Position numbers and translations under genes: made by a program. A model generated the notes under the pieces. That model was not told where the DNA came from and made no database searches. It worked only from the letters and a program-made list of their open reading frames with translations. DNA of 64,000 nt. It comes from Hemileia vastatrix (lineage: Eukaryota; Basidiomycota; Pucciniomycetes; Pucciniales; Zaghouaniaceae). The DNA is taken from positions 32,138,501 through 32,202,500 of the forward strand of contig JASXTE010000009.1 in NCBI GenBank assembly GCA_030280995.1, written 5' to 3'. Shown one piece after another: positions 59,001 to 64,000 of this stretch. How positions within the stretch are numbered: position 1 is the stretch's first letter; each line of letters begins with the position of its first letter.

Positions 59001-60900
59001 CCAAAAGTGTCCAGCACAAGTTTGGCCAAACTTGTGCTGGACACTTTTATCATGGAGAGTAGCCAGGGTGCAATTCATTTTAAATCATCTGGAATTTCTT
59101 ATAAACATGTCCACTGTTATTGAATCTTTGTGCCTCACTCATATTTATCAATTGATTAATTTTTTGTCACCATTATATTATTAATATTATCAGTATAGCA
59201 AAAACTTGTGTGCCAAATTAATACTGGGTGATGTTGCACCTTTTATAATATTATTAAATAAAGGTAAAAAAATATGAAAATGATTTATTTTACAAAAAAT
59301 AAACTTCTATATAAAAGAAATATGAGAGGAGTAAAGTAAAATAAAAGAAGTCAAAGTTGAAAATTAAAATCCAAGTTAAATTCCAGCCATAAACAGAAAA
59401 AAGAGATGTTGAATCAAATTAGCACAATCAGGGCTAAACTTGCACTAAATTTTCTTTTTTATAAAAATAAAAAAAAATCCACTTGAGCTTTACCAAAACT
59501 TCAGAATGAAAATTTTTTCATATCAAACTACTTTGAGTGTAATTTTTTATCAAAAATTTATCTTCATTTCCATAGAGAGAATTGCTCCCATCTGACTGCA
59601 CCTGACCGTAAGTGTCCAGCACAAGTTCGGCCGAACTTGTGCTGGACACTTTTATGATGGAGAGTAGCTAGGGTAGAATTTTTCTTCAGTTCATCTAGTA
59701 TTTCTTACAAACATGTCTACTGGTATTTTATCTTTTTTCCTCACTCATAAATATCATTTGATTAATTTTTGGTTTCCATTATATTATTAATTTTATAAGT
59801 ATAGAAAAAACTAATTTGCCAAATGCATACCAGGTGATGTTATTCCATTTATAATATTATTAAATAAATGTATAAAAATATGAAAATAGTTTATTTTAAA
59901 AATTATTAATTGATATCCAAAAGCAATATTAGGAATAAAAAATTAAGTTAAAGGGATCAAATATGAAAAAAGAAATCCAAGTAATATTCCTACTATCAAA
60001 GGCCAGTAGAGGTGTTGAAGCAAATGAGAGCCATCAGGGATAAATTGTACTAAATTGACTTTTTTTTAAAGATAAAGAATTGTGCACCTGTGGTTTGGAT
60101 GAAATTTAGGTAGAAAATTTTGCTATGTAAAACTACTTCTAGTGAAGTTTTTTATCAAATAATTTTTTTCATTGCCATGGTCAGAATTGATCTCATATGA
60201 CTGCACCTGACCAAAAGTGTCCAGCACAAGTTCAGCCGAACTTGTGCTGGACACTTTTTTGATGGTGAGTATCTTGGGTGCAGCTCTTCTTCAGTGCAAC
60301 TTGTAATTTTTTAAAACATATCCACTGTTATTTGATCTTACTGTTTTATTAATATTTTATCATTTGATCAATTTTTTGTCACCAGTATATTATTATTTTT
60401 ATTAGTATAGTAAAAAAACATGTGCCAAATGCTTACAGGGTGATGTTAAACCTTTAATAATTTTATTAAATACAGGTAAAAAATTATGAAAATGATTTGT
60501 TTTACATAAAATTGATTGATATCTAAAAGAAAAAAAGGGATAAAAAGAAATAGGTTGAATAAAAGGAATTTTATACAAAATTAAAAATTCAAGCTAAATG
60601 CCCACTTTCAAGGCTCAGAAGAGGTGTTGGATAAAATGGGCACCATCAGGAATAAAATTGTAATTAATTTGATTTTTTGTAAAACTAAATGAAGTTTTCA
60701 ACTGATTTTTTTTCAATATTTAGTTGGACACTTTGTCTATATCAAATTACTTCTAGTACCATGATTGACCAAATTAAATCCTCATTTCAATATGAAGAAT
60801 TGATCCCATATGGCTGGACCAGGCCAAAGGTGTCAACCACAAGTTTGAGAATTCTTCTGGTGGACACTTTTATGATGGACAGTAGTAGGGTGCAAGTCTT
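53064..60900. repeat. Satellite array, ~605-bp units joined at 46-bp palindromes
   Basis: Twelve well-preserved palindromes plus one degraded one, with centres at about 53580, 54160, 54771, 55381, 55987, 56596, 57206, 57805, 58414, 59025, 59630, 60235 and 60848; spacing is 580-613 bp. The arms read AAAAGTGTCCAGCACAAGTT then CGG, and the exact reverse complement. Each unit therefore begins and ends with 23-bp terminal inverted repeats and joins its neighbour without spacer. The unit also contains conserved blocks such as catttgattgattttttgtc, tgccaaatgcataccgggtg and gccatcaagagc. Open frames inside are short and not conserved. Confidence 0.9.
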
Positions 60901-61670
60901 CTTTAGTTAATCTAGTATTCCTCATAAAAATTTCCAACTTATTTTTGGCCAAAAATCAGGTGGAAAGTTTGTCCATATAAAATTACTTCTAATGCATTGA
61001 TTGACTAAAAATTGATTCTCATTGCCATATAGAGAGTTGATCCCATATGACTGGATCTAGCAAAAGTGTCACCACAATTTTTGATAAACTTAAGTTTGAA
61101 AATTTTATGATGGAATGTTATTGCAAGTCTTCTTCATTTCATCAAGTAATCCTCATAAAAATTTCCACCATTATTTTGGCCAAACTTCAGGTGGACACTT
61201 TGGCCATATTAAATTAATTCTAGTTCCATGTTGATAAAAAACTGATACTTATTGCCATATATAGATATTAAACCCATCAGACTGTGCCTTTCCAAAAGTG
61301 TCTACCTGAATTATGGCTAAACCTCAGTTGGACACTTTTATGAGGCAGAGTAGCTAGGGAAAAAGTATTCTTTAGTTAATTTGGTATTCATAATAAATTT
61401 ATCCTCCTGAAGTTTAGCCTAAATTCATGTGGACAATTTCGGAAAGCACCAGTTAGTCACTATCCATCAAAAAAGTGTTTAACAAAATTTTGGCTAAACT
61501 TGTGGTGGACCCCTTTGATCAGCCACATTCAGATGAGATCAACTCTTTAGATGGGAATGAGGATGATGTTTTGGTCAATCATGGAAATAGAAGTAGTTTG
61601 ATGTGGCCAAATTACCCCCCTGAAGGTCAGACAAACCTCACAAGGACACTTTTTAGCAGGGAGTAACTGA
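60901..61670. repeat. Short (~235-bp) satellite units and inverted last unit
   Basis: After the thirteenth centre the spacing falls to about 235 bp (centres near 61080 and 61313): the AT-rich ~370-bp part of the unit is absent and only the core around the palindrome remains. The last block (about 61540-61665) matches the core in reverse orientation (ccttcaggggggtaatttgg and catcaaactacttctatttcc on the minus strand), so the array is capped by an inverted unit. Confidence 0.7.
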
Positions 61671-62200
61671 GAAAAATCCATTTATCAGAAGGAAAATCTT
61701 TTATTGGATAGATGCCAAGGTTTCATATTTGTGTATTATGGTCAGTATTAATTTTGAAAGTGTCTGTCCAAGCAATTTCATTGCCCATCATGATTCATTT
61801 TCTTTTAAATGTTTCAAACTGTGTGATACAGTATTAAGGTGTCACATAGTATAATTAAGTTCTATTAAGTGCTCTCCTATGATGCCTAAATTTATAATTT
61901 AATATCTTACATAATAATTTTTTTTTATATAAATTCATCAATATTTTATTTTATTATCAAATTTAATAGAGCAAGTATCCTGAATTATTATATATGCATA
62001 AGCTTAGGTTAGATCAATTTGTGCTCAACAGAGGACCAAAATCAAGTTCTGGAAGATCAACTTGTGCATAATTTGGAATCATTTTATATTCTGTCTATAA
62101 TCAATCTGAGAATAAATTTAAATCTAACTCTAATTTACTTATGTTTATAAAGTATTCATAAACCTGGCATAATTAAGGGACACTCTAAATTTCAAGAGAG
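61671..62200. other. Right arm of the 10.5-kb element, no gene
   Basis: AT-rich, no supported ORF, not similar by eye to the left arm apart from the terminal inverted repeat. Confidence 0.5.
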
Positions 62201-62238
62201 GGGATTTCTAGAAATTCACCCCTAGATTTACCGTGGTG

Positions 62239-63003
62239 AAAAGCCATAGAGAAAGAAGTAATTGAGGCAATAATAGAATCCTTTTCTTCACTAGTTAAAT
62301 GATCACCAAAAGAAGCAGTATTTATTTTATTTAATAAATCATCCATCTCAAATGTTGCTCTGCCTTTACACTGGATTAGTGAGTTACAAGACTTTAACAG
62401 ATTCCCAGAAGGTTTTCTAGGGGAGGAAATTTTGAATTTTCTTTTGCCATTCAATCCCAGGGTGAAGCAATTATTTTCTGCGTCCAATTTCACACCAAAA
62501 ATGGTCAAAATATCATTTCCCATAATGAACCAATTACTCAAATTATCATTTTTCACAACCACAGACTCACAAACAGCTCTGACAAAACAACCATTATATT
62601 TGGAAAATACAGAGGTTTTGTATTTGCCAATAGGTATTGAGGTAGAACCATACCTTCTCCATTTTTCAGAAGTTATAGGTAATAATTTATTCAGATAATC
62701 CTTGTCTACTGAAGCTAAAGCTTTTTCAGACACTACACTTCCTCCAGCACAAGAATCAAGAACTACATCAACATTCTTACCATTTATGATAACAGGTGCC
62801 TTCAAAGGGGATATGGCTATAGAATTGTTAGTAATATCTTTAATTATCTCAGCATTTTCTACTGAAGATAAATCCAATACACATTCTTCAGATATATTAT
62901 CTAAATAATGGACATCCTGTTCCAACATGAAAACATCTTTACTGGATTCATTGTCATAGGAGATATTACTTTCACATTCACTAGAAGAATCATTTTCATT
63001 CAT
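62239..63003 (-). pseudogene. Element F protease region
   Basis: In frame with gag through a stop near 63004-63022. An acidic, serine-rich start precedes a retropepsin-like domain: VVLDSCAGGSVVSEKAL carries the active-site box as D-S-C rather than D-S/T-G (near 62750). WFIMGNDILTIFGVKLD matches the second conserved strand pair. The frame runs into the TIR at 62238 and continues in RT at 51692. If the Gly-to-Cys change is real, proteolysis would be doubtful. Confidence 0.7.
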
Positions 63004-64000
63004 TACAACTTCATCATTTTCCTAATTGTGTTCAACAAGATTAATTTTCTTGTCACAAACATGACCCTTTTGCCATGGTTTGTTACATTTATAACAAGTA
63101 TTTGTTGCATATTTTTTAGGTGCAACTGGGGCAGAGGGTCTACCAGATTTTTCTGTGAGCTTGGTAGAGGGTTTATTCTGATCATTATAAGGTTTACTAA
63201 GGTAATTCTTAGGTTCATATCTATGGTTGAGTAATACCTCATTACAAATATTAATGAAAGAAGAATTTTCCCTCACATGCTCAGTTCTAGATACAATTAA
63301 ATCACTAAGAGAATTTGGCAATTTATACAAAATTTTATCTCTCCAAATATCATAATCCATCCTTGGATCAATTGCTCTCAGGATCTTTGTTACTTTCATC
63401 AGAAAAATGATGAATTTTTCAACAGAGGAGGACATATATCTAGTATTCTCATACAGTCTTTGCTGAGCCAACCTAAATTTTGAACCACAAAATTGATTCT
63501 CAATCAAGGATTTCTACTCATTCCATTTATAATGGTTATTATCCAATAGAACAGAATCATTCCACAACAAAGCTACATTGGAAAAAAAAGATATTAGCTT
63601 AGAAACAATTTCCTCATCAGGTAGTTTATAAGATCTCTTTAAATTATCAATCCTTTGTATAAAGTGTTGCCAATCAGATGAAGAATCACCATCAAAGGTA
63701 GGATATTGATCTAACTTAGGCCAATTTTTCTGGCTACTGGAATGTTCCATCCTATGGTTTGAATTATATAAGGTTATCAGTTCCTGAAGTCTTGAAAGGT
63801 GGTCAGATATTTCATTATTCACAGAGGCAGATGGCTCATGGTGAGTATTAAATTTCTTTCTGTTTGATGCAATAGATTTTTAAGAATGAATTTCAGCTGG
63901 TAAAATTTGTAAATTACAAGGGATAGAAGAACTACTCTGTTCAGGCTGTTTATTATTAAGAGTAACAGAAGTTTTAGCACTATTTTTTAATTCATGATAA
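63004..64000 (-). pseudogene. Element F Gag (N-terminal end outside window)
   Basis: Retrotransposon Gag of the chromovirus type: WPKLDQYPTFDGDSSSDW, FIQRIDNLKRSYKLPDEE, LILYKLPNSL-type segments, then a zinc knuckle CYKCNKPWQKGHVC near 63050-63095 (C-x2-C with a GHxC end, as in many chromoviruses). The frame stays open in the N-terminal direction past 63822 to the window edge, with stops near 63883 and 63510. Confidence 0.8.

Larger units (their letters stand above)
51696..62238. mobile_element. 10.5-kb TIR element of the CACCA/CTAGC family carrying a palindromic satellite
   Basis: 10,543 bp between CACCACAGGAAATCTGGGGG on the left and, inward from the right, CACCACGGTAAATCTAGGGG. Both are followed by a palindromic core at about bases 22-37 (GAACTGCTAGCAGTTC; GAATTTCTAGAAATCC). 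Target duplication aaa at 51693-51695 and 62239-62241. Removing the insert and one aaa restores the reading frame of F across the protease-RT junction, which fixes the ends. Contents: AT-rich left arm with ATGCAT repeats, a ~8.6-kb satellite (53064-61670) and an AT-rich right arm. I see no transposase, so it is non-autonomous. Confidence 0.8.
47502..64000 (-). mobile_element. Element F: chromodomain-type Ty3/gypsy element (chromovirus), split by a TIR element, 5' end outside window
   Basis: Minus-strand gag (from the edge to 63004), protease (63003-62239), then after the 10.5-kb insertion RT, RNase H, integrase and chromodomain (51692-48703), polypurine tract and 3' LTR (47502-48668). Gag, protease and most of pol share one frame broken by single stops and one 2-base shift. 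It belongs to a different lineage from A1-E: a YIDD reverse transcriptase and a chromodomain at the integrase end. Confidence 0.85.

Noticed and set aside
53402..61666. Short open frames inside the satellite (for example 53402-53599, 58981-59184, 61475-61666)
   Set aside because: They cross the palindrome in different frames in different units and are not conserved between units.
53064..61670. CRISPR-like or bacterial repeat array
   Set aside because: Units are ~605 bp with no unique spacers, in a eukaryotic retroelement setting.

Overview
The window is eukaryotic and is made almost entirely of transposable elements; I see no intact host gene. It is AT-rich. Short introns with fungal splice and branch signals, Ty3/gypsy polyproteins, a chromodomain integrase and tRNA-Lys-type primer sites all point to a filamentous fungus with a large repeat-rich genome. 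A rust fungus (Pucciniales) is my best guess; that is inference from the retroelement style.

Layout. 1-3458: plus-strand, internally deleted Ty3/gypsy element A1 (LTR, non-coding tail, LTR). It abuts the broken integrase of minus-strand element B (3459-11078: pol, protease, gag, primer site, LTR). B in turn cuts a small ORF with a Zn2Cys6-like cysteine pattern (11079-11300). A solo LTR follows (11412-12213), then 12.2-19.8 kb of relics: an unknown minus-strand fragment, a copia-like gag, a 213-bp MITE and an intron-bearing plus-strand relic.

From 19.8 kb to the right edge the elements are stacked. Old minus-strand element E (19781-25083) is cut by plus-strand element D (25084-47501). D gag carries a solo LTR (26809-27595, TSD ttact/ttagt) and a complete 13.1-kb minus-strand element C (28437-41552, TSD acgg). 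C itself carries a solo LTR (33705-34477, TSD gtttg). D pol carries a 1.2-kb TIR element (45625-46850, TSD tgt) and is ended by minus-strand chromovirus F (47502 to the edge). F is split by a 10.5-kb TIR element (51696-62238, TSD aaa).

The most unusual content is this last element and its relatives. Three elements of 213, 1226 and 10543 bp share CACCA-type ends, 3-bp target duplications and a CTAGC-centred palindromic core about 27-32 bp from each end. I read them as one non-autonomous CACTA-like family. The largest member contains no credible gene but holds a tandem array of ~605-bp units joined at near-perfect 46-bp palindromes. A second theme is a short hairpin motif followed by TTAAACTGG. 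It is scattered through coding and non-coding parts of elements A1-E, and its stem changes in a compensatory way.

Elements A1 to E are one Ty3/gypsy lineage. Pol catalytic residues are lost in C, D and E, every coding region has stops or frameshifts, and none looks autonomous.
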